Source: Polaribacter gangjinensis
GTDB lineage: Bacteria; Bacteroidota; Bacteroidia; Flavobacteriales; Flavobacteriaceae
Assembly: GCF_038024125.1 (NCBI RefSeq)
Contig: NZ_CP150662.1
Location: forward strand, 637,501-701,500
DNA: 64,000 bases
Direction of reading: 5' to 3'
In this document: one piece after another, positions 1 through 11,848 of the stretch
Layout: each line of letters starts with the position of its first letter
How positions within the stretch are numbered: the stretch's first letter is position 1
The notes under the pieces: model-generated
Told to the model about the DNA's origin: nothing
Seen by the model: only the letters and a program-made list of their open reading frames with translations
Database searches by the model: none
Position numbers and translations under genes: made by a program

Positions 1-1084
1 ATGTATATGCTTGATTTTTAATTTCTTGAGTAAAAACAAAATACGTAATTTCGGTTTCTGTTAGTTCAAGTTTATCTTGAAATTTTTTCATCTTTTTGCT
101 AACATAAGCTTCACTAAAACGCTCACTTTGCATTTCTACTTTCAACAATTTACGTTCTACAATCATTTTAGAAAGTGTTGACAATACGTTATCTTCATGA
201 TGAACCCATTCTTTGATGGATAATAAAATGTCATAATCATCTAATTTTGAGAACATTTCTAAGGTATTCTCATTGAAATTATCCTTATTAATTCTATTGT
301 ATAAAAAATAGGCAAAAGCATTACTTGCAAATAAATCTACGCCGTTTTCAGCCAATTCTTTGGCTCGTTTTAGCACATTAACCAGCATGTTTTCTGCGAC
401 TAAACCTGTTTTGTGTAAATATACTTGCCAATACATTAAACGTCTGGCAATCAAGAACTTTTCTACAGAATAAATCCCTTTTTGCTCAATAACCAATTCG
501 TCATTAGCAACATCCATCATGACAATCAATCTGTCTGATGAAATATTTCCTTCTGTAACTCCAGTATAAAAACTATCGCGTTTTAAATAATCTAATCTAT
601 CTATATCCAATTGACTACTAATCAATTGACATAAAAATTTACGCGGATATTTTCCTTCAAAAATTTCTATTGCCAAACTAAGTTTTCCATCAAACTTTTT
701 ATTTAGTTTTTGCATGAATTGCAAGGAAATTTCTTCGTGCGAAACTCCATTTACAATACTGTGCTCTAGTGCATGCGAAAAAGGTCCATGACCAATATCG
801 TGCAATAAAATAGCGATATATAAAGCGTTTTCTTCTTCTTCAGAAATTTCAATTTGCTTAAAACGCAACACTCTCACTGCTTTTTGCATCAAATAAATAC
901 ATCCCAAAGCATGGTGAAAACGCGTGTGAATGGCTCCAGGATATACTAAACTGGACAAACCCATTTGCGCAATTCTTCGTAAACGTTGAAAATACGCATC
1001 TTCCATTATATCAAAAACTAATGAATTCGGAATTTGGATAAATCCGTAAATTGGGTCATTTAATATTTTTAATTTGTTTGGCAT
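1..1084 (-). CDS. HD-domain phosphohydrolase, C-terminus cut by window edge
   Basis: Translated from the ATG at 1084 down to base 1, this frame stays open for about 361 residues and leaves the window without a stop. An HD-superfamily metal site is visible: an early His in the FHHALG segment near residue 57, then the His-Asp pair at 95-96 in LLHDIGHGPFSHALEH. Family members are metal-dependent phosphohydrolases, some acting on dNTPs. The substrate here is unknown. The gene is divergent from porX, with about 140 bp between the starts. The function class is secure; the specific role is not. Confidence 0.9.
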   Translation of the reverse strand, partial: MPNKLKILNDPIYGFIQIPNSLVFDIMEDAYFQRLRRIAQMGLSSLVYPGAIHTRFHHALGCIYLMQKAVRVLRFKQIEISEEEENALYIAILLHDIGHGPFSHALEHSIVNGVSHEEISLQFMQKLNKKFDGKLSLAIEIFEGKYPRKFLCQLISSQLDIDRLDYLKRDSFYTGVTEGNISSDRLIVMMDVANDELVIEQKGIYSVEKFLIARRLMYWQVYLHKTGLVAENMLVNVLKRAKELAENGVDLFASNAFAYFLYNRINKDNFNENTLEMFSKLDDYDILLSIKEWVHHEDNVLSTLSKMIVERKLLKVEMQSERFSEAYVSKKMKKFQDKLELTETEITYFVFTQEIKNQAYT

Positions 1085-1224
1085 TTTTATGGCAAAATTG
1101 ATGATTTTATCAATTGCCGGCAAATTACGAACAATTTTATTTTTGGCAATATTTTATCATTTTAAAACGGATTTCAAGCAACAAAACTGTACTTTTAACG
1201 TTCAAATTTAAATTTTGAATACAG

Positions 1225-2772
1225 ATGAGTGATATACACATTTTATGGGTTGATGATGAAATTGAATTGTTAAAACCTCATATTCTTTTTTTAGAACGAA
1301 AAAATTATAAAGTAACTACTTGTACTAATGGTGCTGATACTATTGATTTGGTTGATAGCATTAATTTTGATATTGTTTTTTTAGATGAAAATATGCCAGG
1401 TTTATCTGGTTTAGATACACTTGCCGAAATCAAACAAAAGCAAGGAAATTTGCCTGTGGTAATGATTACCAAAAGCGAAGAAGAATATATCATGGAAGAA
1501 GCCATTGGCTCTAAAATTGCTGATTATTTGATAAAACCTGTAAACCCAAATCAGATTTTATTGACATTGAAAAAAAACCTTGATCATTCACGTTTAATTT
1601 CAGAAAAAACAACCTCCAATTATCAACAAGAATTTCGAAAAATTTCTATGGATTTAGCCATGGTAAATAGTTATGAAGATTGGATCGAATTGTATAAAAA
1701 ATTGATTCACTGGGAATTAGAATTAGAAAATATCAGTGATCCTGGCATGTTGGGCATTTTAGAAAGTCAAAAACAAGAGGCTAATACACAGTTTTTTAAG
1801 TTCATCAAGAAGAATTACGAAGATTTCTTGACATCCAATGACAAACCTACTTTTTCACATACACTTTTTAAAGATTTTATTGTTCCTGAAATAAACAAAA
1901 AACAAGGAGTTGTTTGGGTGGTAATTGACAATTTACGCTATGATCAATATCGAATTTTAGAACCTTTGATAAATAATCATCATAAAAAGGAACAAGAATA
2001 TTCGTACTTTTCGATTTTACCAACTGCAACTCAATATGCTAGAAATGCCATTTTTTCGGGTTTGATGCCATCAGAAATGGAAAAACGTTATCCAAAATAT
2101 TGGAAAAATGACGGAGATGAAGGAGGCATGAATTTATTTGAAAATGAGTTTTTAACCGAACAAATCAAACGTTTAGGTTTGGATATTCAGCACCAATATT
2201 TTAAAATATCTTCTCTTAAAAGTGGAAAAGAATTGGCTGATAATTTCAACGGCACTAAACAAAATGATTTGACAACTATCGTATATAATTTTGTGGATAT
2301 TTTATCACATTCAAAAACTGAAATGGAAGTGATCAAAGAATTATCTGGAGATGATAAAGCTTATAGAAGTTTAACACTCAGTTGGTTTAAAAACTCACCA
2401 TTGTTTGAAATTATTCAAAAAGTACAACAATTAGGACAAAAATTAATCATCACCACAGATCATGGAACGATTAATTGTAAAAATCCGACCAAAGTAATTG
2501 GAGATAAAAATATAAGTTCGAATTTACGCTATAAAACTGGCAGAAGTTTAACTTATGAAGAAAAAGATGTGTATGCTGTTCGCAATCCAAAAGATATTTT
2601 TTTACCAACAGTTGCCATGAACAGTCCTTTTATTTTTGCAAAAGAAGACTTGTTTTTTGCATATCCAAACAACTTTAATCATTTTGTAAATTATTATAAA
2701 AACACTTATCAACATGGGGGAATTTCATTGGAAGAAATGATTATTCCTTGTGTGGTGTATAGTCCGAAATAA
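1225..2772 (+). CDS. porX: PorX, response regulator with PglZ/alkaline-phosphatase-like effector domain
   Basis: Residues 1-120 form a receiver domain with the acidic pair at 10-11, the phospho-acceptor Asp54 in FLDENMPG and the KP motif near 104. Residues from about 200 to 515 form a PglZ-type domain of the alkaline-phosphatase superfamily: Asp235 in VIDNLR, the Thr cluster at 267-269 (putative nucleophile region) and Asp412-His413 in TTDHGT. In Bacteroidota this architecture is PorX, which with the kinase PorY controls type IX secretion genes; the domain is reported as a zinc-dependent phosphodiesterase. No porY is seen here. A T9SS cargo gene lies next door, convergent. Length (515 residues) fits the family. 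Confidence 0.93.
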   Translation: MSDIHILWVDDEIELLKPHILFLERKNYKVTTCTNGADTIDLVDSINFDIVFLDENMPGLSGLDTLAEIKQKQGNLPVVMITKSEEEYIMEEAIGSKIADYLIKPVNPNQILLTLKKNLDHSRLISEKTTSNYQQEFRKISMDLAMVNSYEDWIELYKKLIHWELELENISDPGMLGILESQKQEANTQFFKFIKKNYEDFLTSNDKPTFSHTLFKDFIVPEINKKQGVVWVVIDNLRYDQYRILEPLINNHHKKEQEYSYFSILPTATQYARNAIFSGLMPSEMEKRYPKYWKNDGDEGGMNLFENEFLTEQIKRLGLDIQHQYFKISSLKSGKELADNFNGTKQNDLTTIVYNFVDILSHSKTEMEVIKELSGDDKAYRSLTLSWFKNSPLFEIIQKVQQLGQKLIITTDHGTINCKNPTKVIGDKNISSNLRYKTGRSLTYEEKDVYAVRNPKDIFLPTVAMNSPFIFAKEDLFFAYPNNFNHFVNYYKNTYQHGGISLEEMIIPCVVYSPK

Positions 2773-2789
2773 ATTAATTTTAAAAAAAT

Positions 2790-2819
2790 GGGGTAAAATG
2801 TTTTACACATTTATACCCC
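2790..2819 (-). terminator. Hairpin with T-run on the minus strand
   Basis: GGGGTA at 2790-2795 pairs with TACCCC at 2814-2819, and AAATG (2796-2800) pairs with CATTT (2808-2812), giving an 11-bp stem with one bulge. On the minus strand it is followed by a run of seven T. It therefore suits termination of the gene at 3057-4748, about 240 bases away, and may also block read-through from porX. Confidence 0.5.
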
Positions 2820-3056
2820 AAAAAAATCCCCCAAAACTATAGTCGAAAAGAAATTAGAAAGTGACAAATTATTATAAAGTATAAAACGAAAATTAACAAT
2901 TCAAGTTTATATTTAGTTATAATTCTTTTTATTGATAATTATATATTTCATTTTATCACCTTAAATATCAAATACATAAGTCAATTTTAACATCTTTTCG
3001 AATTTATTTTACCTTTTCTTTCCATTATTTTTTTTATTAAAAATTGATTTTCATTT

Positions 3057-4748
3057 TTAATATTTGATAAATTTTTTAATAACTTGTTGATTATCAATAG
3101 AAGCTTTTAAAAAATATATTCCTGAATTCAATTTTGTTACATCAATTTTATTGAATGTATTTGATTGTCCTGATTGAAGAACTTTACCTTGAATCGAATA
3201 AATTTGATATGAGAAATAATTAGAGTTTGTTGTAACATTCAAATAATTTTTTGTTGGATTTGGAAATATTTTAAAACTTGACTCCAAATAATCGTTACTA
3301 CTCAAGGTATTGTCTGTAAATCTTTGATAAAAAATATCATAATTACCATTTGAAGTAACATTTTGAACAGCAGAATCAGGGTTTAAATCTACAGTCGATT
3401 TAAAATCACCAAAAGTATAAACAGAAGTTCCGTTTACTAAAATAGCTTTCCCAATATTGTAATCAAAACCACTTACAGCTTTTGCAAAACCGAAAGTTGT
3501 ATTACTATTAATTTTCACAAAATACGCATCATAACTTCCTGGACTAACCAATACATTTTGAGGAGAATTTATATCAAAATCAGCAGATCCTGAAAACTGT
3601 CCACTAACATAAATTGCATCATTTGAATCTAAATATAAATGATAAGGCCAATTTGCAGCATTACCACTAAAACTACCAACAAATCCAAAAACAAAACTAT
3701 TTGTTAATTTCCAAACAAATGTTCTTGTAGTTCCATTCGCATTTATTTGATTAACAGCACTTCCAGGATTAAAATCAATATTCCCAGAAAAAGCTCCTGT
3801 TGAAATTATATTATCATTACTGTCTATTTTTAACGAAACCAAATCACAACTTGTTGTAGGTCTAAGAGTTGTGTAGCTAAGATAATTTCCACCGGAATCT
3901 AGCTTTATTAGAAAAACATTTTGTGCTGTTCCATTAGATAAATTTACAGTTGTCATAATTAATGATGATGGACTTGGATCTATGTCAACACTATTAAAAA
4001 AGTTTCCTCCAATAAATATATTACTTTGGCTATCTACACCAATGTCATTGATAGTTATGTATGAATTTGTACCTACAGATTGAAACTGTTTAACCCAAAT
4101 TAATCCACCATTTGATGGATTTATTTTCATTACAAAACCATCAACACCACCTGAAGTAGATAAATTATTTGTTGGACTATCTGGATTAAAATCTACCGTA
4201 TTTCTAAAAGAACCTGCTAAATAAGGAATATTTACACCATCAAAAACGATTTTTTTTGCAACATCATCTGCAGTACCACCAATAGTTTTGTGATAAGTGT
4301 ATGTACCTAAATTATTGAGTTTTACATAAAAAATATCTGTTCCACCATTAGAAGTTGAATTATTAGTTCCACTTCCAGGGTTAAAATCTACAGTTGACGT
4401 AAAGTTTCCTGCAATTAAAATCCCTGAATTATCTGCAATAACTGAAACTGCTTCATCATCACCAGTGCCACCAAAAGTAATAGCCCAAAGATAATTTCCA
4501 TCAAAATCGGTTTTTAAAACAAAGACATCTTTTCCTCCTTTTGAAGAAAAATTATTAGTTCCTGAACTTGAATTAAAATCTACAATTCCTTGAAATGAGC
4601 CTACTATAAATATTCCTGTTGGATTTTTTGTTACCGAATTTATTGTTTCAATTCCTGTACCACCAATTATTTTACCCCAATCAAAAGTTTGAGCATTTAT
4701 GGATAAAAAAGAGCAAATAAATAAAAGAAATAGTAATTTGTATTTCAT
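3057..4748 (-). CDS. Secreted beta-propeller-like repeat protein with T9SS type A sorting domain
   Basis: This is a 563-residue exported protein. It starts with a signal peptide (MKYKLLFLLFICSFLSINAQ). The body is a series of roughly 50-residue repeats with the pattern GGTG.D....I..D..G....G.F...VDFNPGS.TN, resembling SBBP or delta-60 type propeller blades. The last 75 residues are a T9SS type A C-terminal sorting domain: FPNPTKNYLNV, then YSIQGKVL, then LNSGIYFLK and a basic end. By family knowledge the protein crosses the outer membrane through the Por system and is attached to or released from the surface. The ligand is unknown. porX, a T9SS regulator, is adjacent and convergent. Confidence 0.9.
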   Translation of the reverse strand: MKYKLLFLLFICSFLSINAQTFDWGKIIGGTGIETINSVTKNPTGIFIVGSFQGIVDFNSSSGTNNFSSKGGKDVFVLKTDFDGNYLWAITFGGTGDDEAVSVIADNSGILIAGNFTSTVDFNPGSGTNNSTSNGGTDIFYVKLNNLGTYTYHKTIGGTADDVAKKIVFDGVNIPYLAGSFRNTVDFNPDSPTNNLSTSGGVDGFVMKINPSNGGLIWVKQFQSVGTNSYITINDIGVDSQSNIFIGGNFFNSVDIDPSPSSLIMTTVNLSNGTAQNVFLIKLDSGGNYLSYTTLRPTTSCDLVSLKIDSNDNIISTGAFSGNIDFNPGSAVNQINANGTTRTFVWKLTNSFVFGFVGSFSGNAANWPYHLYLDSNDAIYVSGQFSGSADFDINSPQNVLVSPGSYDAYFVKINSNTTFGFAKAVSGFDYNIGKAILVNGTSVYTFGDFKSTVDLNPDSAVQNVTSNGNYDIFYQRFTDNTLSSNDYLESSFKIFPNPTKNYLNVTTNSNYFSYQIYSIQGKVLQSGQSNTFNKIDVTKLNSGIYFLKASIDNQQVIKKFIKY

Positions 4749-4926
4749 AATTTTCTTGTTTTAATCGTTATAATTCGTCCGAAAATAAATACAAATAAGA
4801 ACTTTAAAATTTTAGATTTATAGATAGCTTATTTCGTTTAATAGATGTAGTATTTTGTTTAATATTTGATGATTGTACAAAAAGTATTAATTGTATTTTT
4901 ATAAAATCAATCGTATCATTATTTAT

Positions 4927-6936
4927 ATGAAAAAGCTTTTCCATTTTTTTTTCTTCATAAGTATCTCTATTTGGAGTCAATCTGAAAATGAGTTCATAAA
5001 AAAATATAGTTCTTATTTAAAAATTATAGATCAAAAAATTAAAAATGAAAAAATTAGTGTTGAGAGTAATATTCAATATTTTGATAGTTTACTTAATTCA
5101 TTTCAAACCAAAGATTATTATTTAAAAAATGTAATAAAACTTTATAAAGCATCTCAAGAGCGAAGAATAAATCCTAAAAAAGCACAGCAAAATATTGATG
5201 AAGTTTCTCTCTATATTGCTCAAAATCCTACTTTTATTCAATTAGAATTATTTAAAAATAGTATTGAAGCTAGAATCGAATTTGAAATAAATCAAAATTG
5301 CGAAAAATCTTATAAAATTTATGATGAGACCATTAATAAACTAGCAAAATATAAACAAATTTTCAGTGGGTGGAATATTTCTTTAGAGTCAAAAACTGGT
5401 ATTATAAACTCACTTCTATGTTTGCAAAAAGATCAAGAAGCATTAGAATATTTAAAACAACTTGAAAAAGAAATTGATCCAAAAACCCAATTTAAAGAAT
5501 ACGTTTATGTATTGAATGTTTCAGGTTATATTCATACAAAATTCTTAAACTATGTTGAAGGTGAAAAATATTTTAAAAAAGCTGTTTCATTACTAGAAAA
5601 TAATAAAAACTACCTAAACAACTATTTAGCAGCCTGTAATAATTTAGCTCATATATATAAGTCTACTAATAAAACAACTGAAAGTATTCAAATTTTAGAA
5701 AAAGCTTTGATAAAAGCAAAGCAAATAAATGATATAAATTCCATTTTGCTCATTCAAAATAACTTGGGTTTTTTATACATCGAACAACAAAATTATTTAA
5801 AAGCTGAGCAATTTGGTTTATCAATTTTAAAAATTGCTAAAGAAAAAGAGTTTAAAATTCACAAAGCCAATGCTAACAGACTTTTAGGAACTGCATATTA
5901 CAATTTGGGTGATTACAAAAAATCAGAAAAATATCTTGATGAAGCTATTGCATTTTTTAGGAATTTTAAAAATCCTGAATTACTAAGAAATACACTTGAT
6001 ATAAAAAACAAACTTTTCATAAAAACGGAAAAATTTGAAGCAGCAGCAATTATAAATGCTGAAATTATTGGAATGTTGGATAGTGTAAATCTCTCTAAAA
6101 ATGTACAAAATTTACAGAGAGAATTAGTAGCATTTGAAACTGAGAAAAAAAATAACGAAATCACAATCTTAAAACAAAATGAAGAAATCATCAATTTTAA
6201 AATGCAACAGCAACAGCAACAAATTCAATTTTTAGTGTTGTGTTTAATTTTAATTTTGATTTTTGGTGGAATTATTTTTTGGTATCAAAAGAAAATAAAT
6301 AAAATCAAAAATTTTTCATTAAGGTCTAAATTAACACGCTCGCAATTCAATCCTCATTATATCAATAATGCTTTTACAGCATTACAAGCAGAATTAGTAA
6401 ATTATAATTTTAATGAACATTTAATTGATTTTACTTCGAATATTTCACGCTTTTCAAGATTGCTTTTAGAAAGTACTTTTAAAGATGAATGGACCTTGTT
6501 TGAAGAAAAACAAATGATAGAAAACTATCTCAAAACTCAGCAATATCGTCTTCAAAACGGATTTCAATTTCATATTACATCCACATTAAAATTGGAAGAA
6601 TTTCATAAAATTAAAATTCCAAGCGCTATAACACAAGCTGCTTTAGAAAATGCTATTGAACATGGTGGTTTTAAAAGTGATTCAAATGATGGAATTATAA
6701 ATATCCATTTCACAATTATAAATAATCAATTACTAATAACAATCAATAATAATATAATTGGCGAACCAATACCTTTCTCTAAAAAATTAAATAATGAGCC
6801 TTCAAGAGGTTTAGATATTACCAAACAACGCATTAATCTTCACAGTAAAATTTACAAAAGTTTGGCAAGTTTTAATTTTATACATTTAAAAAACGAAGTG
6901 AAAGTTGAATTTTATTTACCAATAATTAGCATATGA
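4927..6936 (+). CDS. TPR-containing LytS/YehU-type sensor histidine kinase
   Basis: The ATG at 4927 is chosen over an upstream TTG because it opens directly into a signal peptide (MKKLFHFFFFISISIWSQ). Several TPR-like helical repeats fill about residues 30-400, followed by a coiled coil, a transmembrane helix (near LVLCLILILIFGGIIFWY) and a His_kinase (PF06580) domain with the H-box SQFNPHYINNAF. A degenerate HATPase end follows. In this common Bacteroidota architecture the periplasmic TPR part is thought to sense a signal or partner. The stop overlaps the next gene's start (ATGA), so it forms an operon with a LytTR regulator, its likely partner. The signal is unknown. Confidence 0.9.
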   Translation: MKKLFHFFFFISISIWSQSENEFIKKYSSYLKIIDQKIKNEKISVESNIQYFDSLLNSFQTKDYYLKNVIKLYKASQERRINPKKAQQNIDEVSLYIAQNPTFIQLELFKNSIEARIEFEINQNCEKSYKIYDETINKLAKYKQIFSGWNISLESKTGIINSLLCLQKDQEALEYLKQLEKEIDPKTQFKEYVYVLNVSGYIHTKFLNYVEGEKYFKKAVSLLENNKNYLNNYLAACNNLAHIYKSTNKTTESIQILEKALIKAKQINDINSILLIQNNLGFLYIEQQNYLKAEQFGLSILKIAKEKEFKIHKANANRLLGTAYYNLGDYKKSEKYLDEAIAFFRNFKNPELLRNTLDIKNKLFIKTEKFEAAAIINAEIIGMLDSVNLSKNVQNLQRELVAFETEKKNNEITILKQNEEIINFKMQQQQQQIQFLVLCLILILIFGGIIFWYQKKINKIKNFSLRSKLTRSQFNPHYINNAFTALQAELVNYNFNEHLIDFTSNISRFSRLLLESTFKDEWTLFEEKQMIENYLKTQQYRLQNGFQFHITSTLKLEEFHKIKIPSAITQAALENAIEHGGFKSDSNDGIINIHFTIINNQLLITINNNIIGEPIPFSKKLNNEPSRGLDITKQRINLHSKIYKSLASFNFIHLKNEVKVEFYLPIISI

Positions 6937-7673
6937 AAGTACTAATATTAGATGATGATAAAAGAATTTGTAATTTGATAAAATCATTATTAGAAAATTA
7001 TTTTGGGAAAACTTTTGAAACAATTGATGTTGTTTCTAACTCAAAAGATGCTATTAATGCAATTCAACGCACTACATATCAGTTATTTTTATTTGATATT
7101 CATTTAGGAAAAGATACAAGTTTTGATGTATTTAATACCATTGAAAAAAATAAAGAAAAAATTATTTTTATTACAGGACATGAAAAATATGCCCTAAATG
7201 CTATAAAAGTTGAAGCATTAGATTATATTTTAAAACCAATTCAAACACAAGAATTTAAAACTTCGATTGAAAAAGCGATCAACAAAATAAAACAAGAATC
7301 AAAAGATAATAGTGTACATGAGTTTTCGAAAAAACAAGAAAATTCTCTAATGTTAAAAGCAATTGAAAATATCAAACTTATTAAGTTAAATGAAATTGTT
7401 TATTTAGAGGCTTCTGGAGCTTATACTGATGTTTATCTTAATGATAATATCAAAATTACAGTAACAAAACACCTAAAAGATTTTGAAAATAAACTAGAAG
7501 GAACTGGTTTTTTTAGAGTGCATAATTCATTCATTATAAATACTTTAAAAATGAAAAGTATTTCTAAAAAAGACGGCTTAACTGTTGAGATGAATTCTCA
7601 AAAAACAATTGTAATTTCTAGTCGAAGGAAAGATGAATTTATGAATTTCATCAAACAACATTTAGAAATTTAA
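6933..7673 (+). CDS. LytTR-family response regulator
   Basis: 246 residues: a receiver domain (acidic residues at 7-9, phospho-acceptor Asp55 in LFDIHLG, conserved Lys in YILKP) followed by a LytTR DNA-binding domain from about residue 145 (IKLNEIVYLEASGAYTDVYL; FFRVHNSFIIN). LytTR regulators bind paired direct repeats. The start overlaps the kinase stop by 4 bases, indicating translational coupling and a cognate pair. Target genes are not evident from the window. Confidence 0.92.
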   Translation: MKVLILDDDKRICNLIKSLLENYFGKTFETIDVVSNSKDAINAIQRTTYQLFLFDIHLGKDTSFDVFNTIEKNKEKIIFITGHEKYALNAIKVEALDYILKPIQTQEFKTSIEKAINKIKQESKDNSVHEFSKKQENSLMLKAIENIKLIKLNEIVYLEASGAYTDVYLNDNIKITVTKHLKDFENKLEGTGFFRVHNSFIINTLKMKSISKKDGLTVEMNSQKTIVISSRRKDEFMNFIKQHLEI

Positions 7674-7686
7674 ATTAGTTAATTTT

Positions 7687-8457
7687 TTAAACATTATAAT
7701 AAAAATTAGGAGAATTTGAATCTAAAAAATCTTTTGCATCTACATAACCTTTTTTAATCAATTCTTGAATTTGTTTGGTATCTGAACGATTGAATTGAGA
7801 TAAATCTGGTTGAATTAATAAATCTGCATTTTTAGTTTCGAGCGTGTCTTTTTGTAAAATCAAAAAGTGAAAACTATTAATGATGATGTCTAAAATGTTA
7901 TTTGGTTTTTGGTAGGTATGCATAGCGTTTAAATCGACAGCAATTACAAATTCAGCACCCATTTGTTGCACTGTTTTTATAGGAACATTTTCTACAATTC
8001 CACCATCAACTAACATTTTTCCATCAACTTCAATTGGTTTATAAATCCCTGGAATACAAGTACTAGCCATAACAGCTTTTGCTACTGAACCTTTGTCAAA
8101 AACTATTTTTTCGCCTGTAGAAATATCTGTTGCAATAATACCTAATGGAATAGTGGCTTCTTCAATGTTTTTATCTCCAATATATTTTATAATGAGTTCG
8201 CCTAAATTTTCATTGCTTAATAGAGCAAATTTAGACATCGTAATTCCTGTAATATCCATCCATTTTAACTCAGAAGCAATCATTTCAATTTCCTCCCAAG
8301 TTTTTTTAAAGGCAAATAATGAAGCAACAAAGGCACCAATACTGGTGCCTGTGATGTAGTTTATCTTGATATCTCGTTCGTTTAAAGCTTTCAACACACC
8401 AATATGTGCTGCACCTAAAACTGCGCCTCCACCAAGAGCTAAACCTATGTTCTTCAT
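7687..8457 (-). CDS. Patatin-like phospholipase family protein (RssA type)
   Basis: 256 residues covering the whole patatin fold. The glycine-rich oxyanion loop LGGGAVLGAAHIG is at 8-20, the nucleophile Ser39 lies in GTSIG, and the dyad Asp151 in DGGIVENVP. All catalytic elements are intact, so lipid acyl-hydrolase activity is likely. The physiological substrate is unknown. The gene sits 10 bases downstream of katG on the same strand and may be co-transcribed with it. It converges with the LytTR gene. Confidence 0.9.
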   Translation of the reverse strand: MKNIGLALGGGAVLGAAHIGVLKALNERDIKINYITGTSIGAFVASLFAFKKTWEEIEMIASELKWMDITGITMSKFALLSNENLGELIIKYIGDKNIEEATIPLGIIATDISTGEKIVFDKGSVAKAVMASTCIPGIYKPIEVDGKMLVDGGIVENVPIKTVQQMGAEFVIAVDLNAMHTYQKPNNILDIIINSFHFLILQKDTLETKNADLLIQPDLSQFNRSDTKQIQELIKKGYVDAKDFLDSNSPNFYYNV

Positions 8458-8467
8458 TAATTTATAA

Positions 8468-10675
<2,208 letters not shown>

Positions 10676-10697
10676 TTAATGAAAATTTATATTTAAA

Positions 10698-10734
10698 ATT
10701 GAAATCCCTAGTAGATATTTCAATCTATTGAAAT
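10698..10734. promoter_or_regulatory. Palindromic operator-like site upstream of katG
   Basis: ATTTCAAT at 10717-10724 and ATTGAAAT at 10727-10734 form a perfect 8-2-8 inverted repeat. A third identical half-site, ATTGAAAT, is at 10698-10705. All lie between the predicted katG -7 box and the start codon. The layout suits a repressor or peroxide sensor site (PerR- or OxyR-like roles are possible), but the sequence alone does not name the regulator. The rest of the 10652-10981 gap is AT-rich and shows no gene. Confidence 0.5.
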
Positions 10735-10745
10735 TAAATATTTTT

Positions 10746-10753
10746 CAAAATTA
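10746..10753 (-). promoter_or_regulatory. katG: Possible katG -7 box
   Basis: On the minus strand this reads TAATTTTG, fitting the Bacteroidota -7 consensus TAnnTTTG. No clear TTG element is seen about 19 bases upstream, so an activator may be needed or the call may be wrong. Predicted transcription would begin near 10740, just before the palindrome at 10717-10734. Confidence 0.4.
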
Positions 10754-10981
10754 GTAGTTTTGATTGAAGTTTATTTTTCTTTTTATTTTTGTTTTTTTAT
10801 ATCGTAATAAACAAATCTTATACAAAGACGACAAATTAATAAGAAAAAGATATTGAATTTCTTAATTGTGATATTTATCGATTAAAAATCAAGTAAATAT
10901 ACCTATTTTAAAGAGTTTTACAAAATCATTTTAAATACAAAAGAAAGAATTATTCTGATTGAAAGTAAAAAACAATTCTTA

Positions 10982-11848
10982 TTAATTTGGTTCTACATGA
11001 ATCAACACATGACCTATTGTTGCAATCTTGTTTCTCAAATGATCTTTTAATAAATGCGCAATATCATGACCTTCTTTCACAGAAATCGTGGCAGAAACTG
11101 TAATATGCAAATCCACATGATATTTCATTCCAGCTTTGCGAATAAAACATTTTTCAGTATCCAACACTCCTTTTACTTTTAAAGATTCTGATCTAATTTC
11201 TTTCAATAAATCATCGTACAAATGTTCGTCCATGATTTCACCCAAAGCAGGTCTAAAAATCAAATAACTATTGTATAAAATAAATCCGGATGCCAATAAA
11301 GCTGCCCAATCATCCGCAGTTTCATAGCCTTCACCAAAAATCAACGCTATCGAAATTCCGATAAAAGCCATCACAGAAGTAATTGCATCGCTTCTATGAT
11401 GCCAAGCATCAGCTTTTAAAGATGAGCTATTGGTTTCTTTACTCTTTTTGATGACAATTCTGAATGAAATTTCTTTCCAAAGGATGATTATCCCCAACAC
11501 AATCAACGTCCATGATTTGGGAGATTTATGTTGCGTTTGGATATTTTGAATGCTTTCGTGAGCAATAATCAATGCTGAAATTACCAAAAAAGCAACTACC
11601 AAAAACGTTATTAAAGGTTCAATTTTTCCATGCCCATAAGGATGATTTTCATCAGCTGGACGTTTGGCATACTTCAATCCAAATAAAACCAATAACGAGG
11701 CAAAAATATCTGTAGTAGATTCAATAGCATCTGCAATTAACGCATAAGAATTGCCAAAAAAACCTGACAATCCTTTTACAATTGCTAAAAAGGCATTGCT
11801 AACAATACTAAAATAAGTTGTTTTTATAGCTGATTGTTCTTGGCTCAT
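10982..11848 (-). CDS. Cation diffusion facilitator (CDF) metal exporter
   Basis: 288 residues with about six transmembrane helices and a cytoplasmic C-terminal domain (ferredoxin-like). Metal-site residues are visible in helix 2 (DAIESTTD, Asp40/Asp47) and helix 5 (HHRSD). The HPYGHGK motif after helix 2 is typical of the family. It probably exports Zn, Mn, Fe or Co by proton antiport; the sequence does not decide which. Its start overlaps the end of the methyltransferase gene by 4 bases (ATGA), so the two are co-translated, although a shared function is not obvious. Confidence 0.92.
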   Translation of the reverse strand: MSQEQSAIKTTYFSIVSNAFLAIVKGLSGFFGNSYALIADAIESTTDIFASLLVLFGLKYAKRPADENHPYGHGKIEPLITFLVVAFLVISALIIAHESIQNIQTQHKSPKSWTLIVLGIIILWKEISFRIVIKKSKETNSSSLKADAWHHRSDAITSVMAFIGISIALIFGEGYETADDWAALLASGFILYNSYLIFRPALGEIMDEHLYDDLLKEIRSESLKVKGVLDTEKCFIRKAGMKYHVDLHITVSATISVKEGHDIAHLLKDHLRNKIATIGHVLIHVEPN

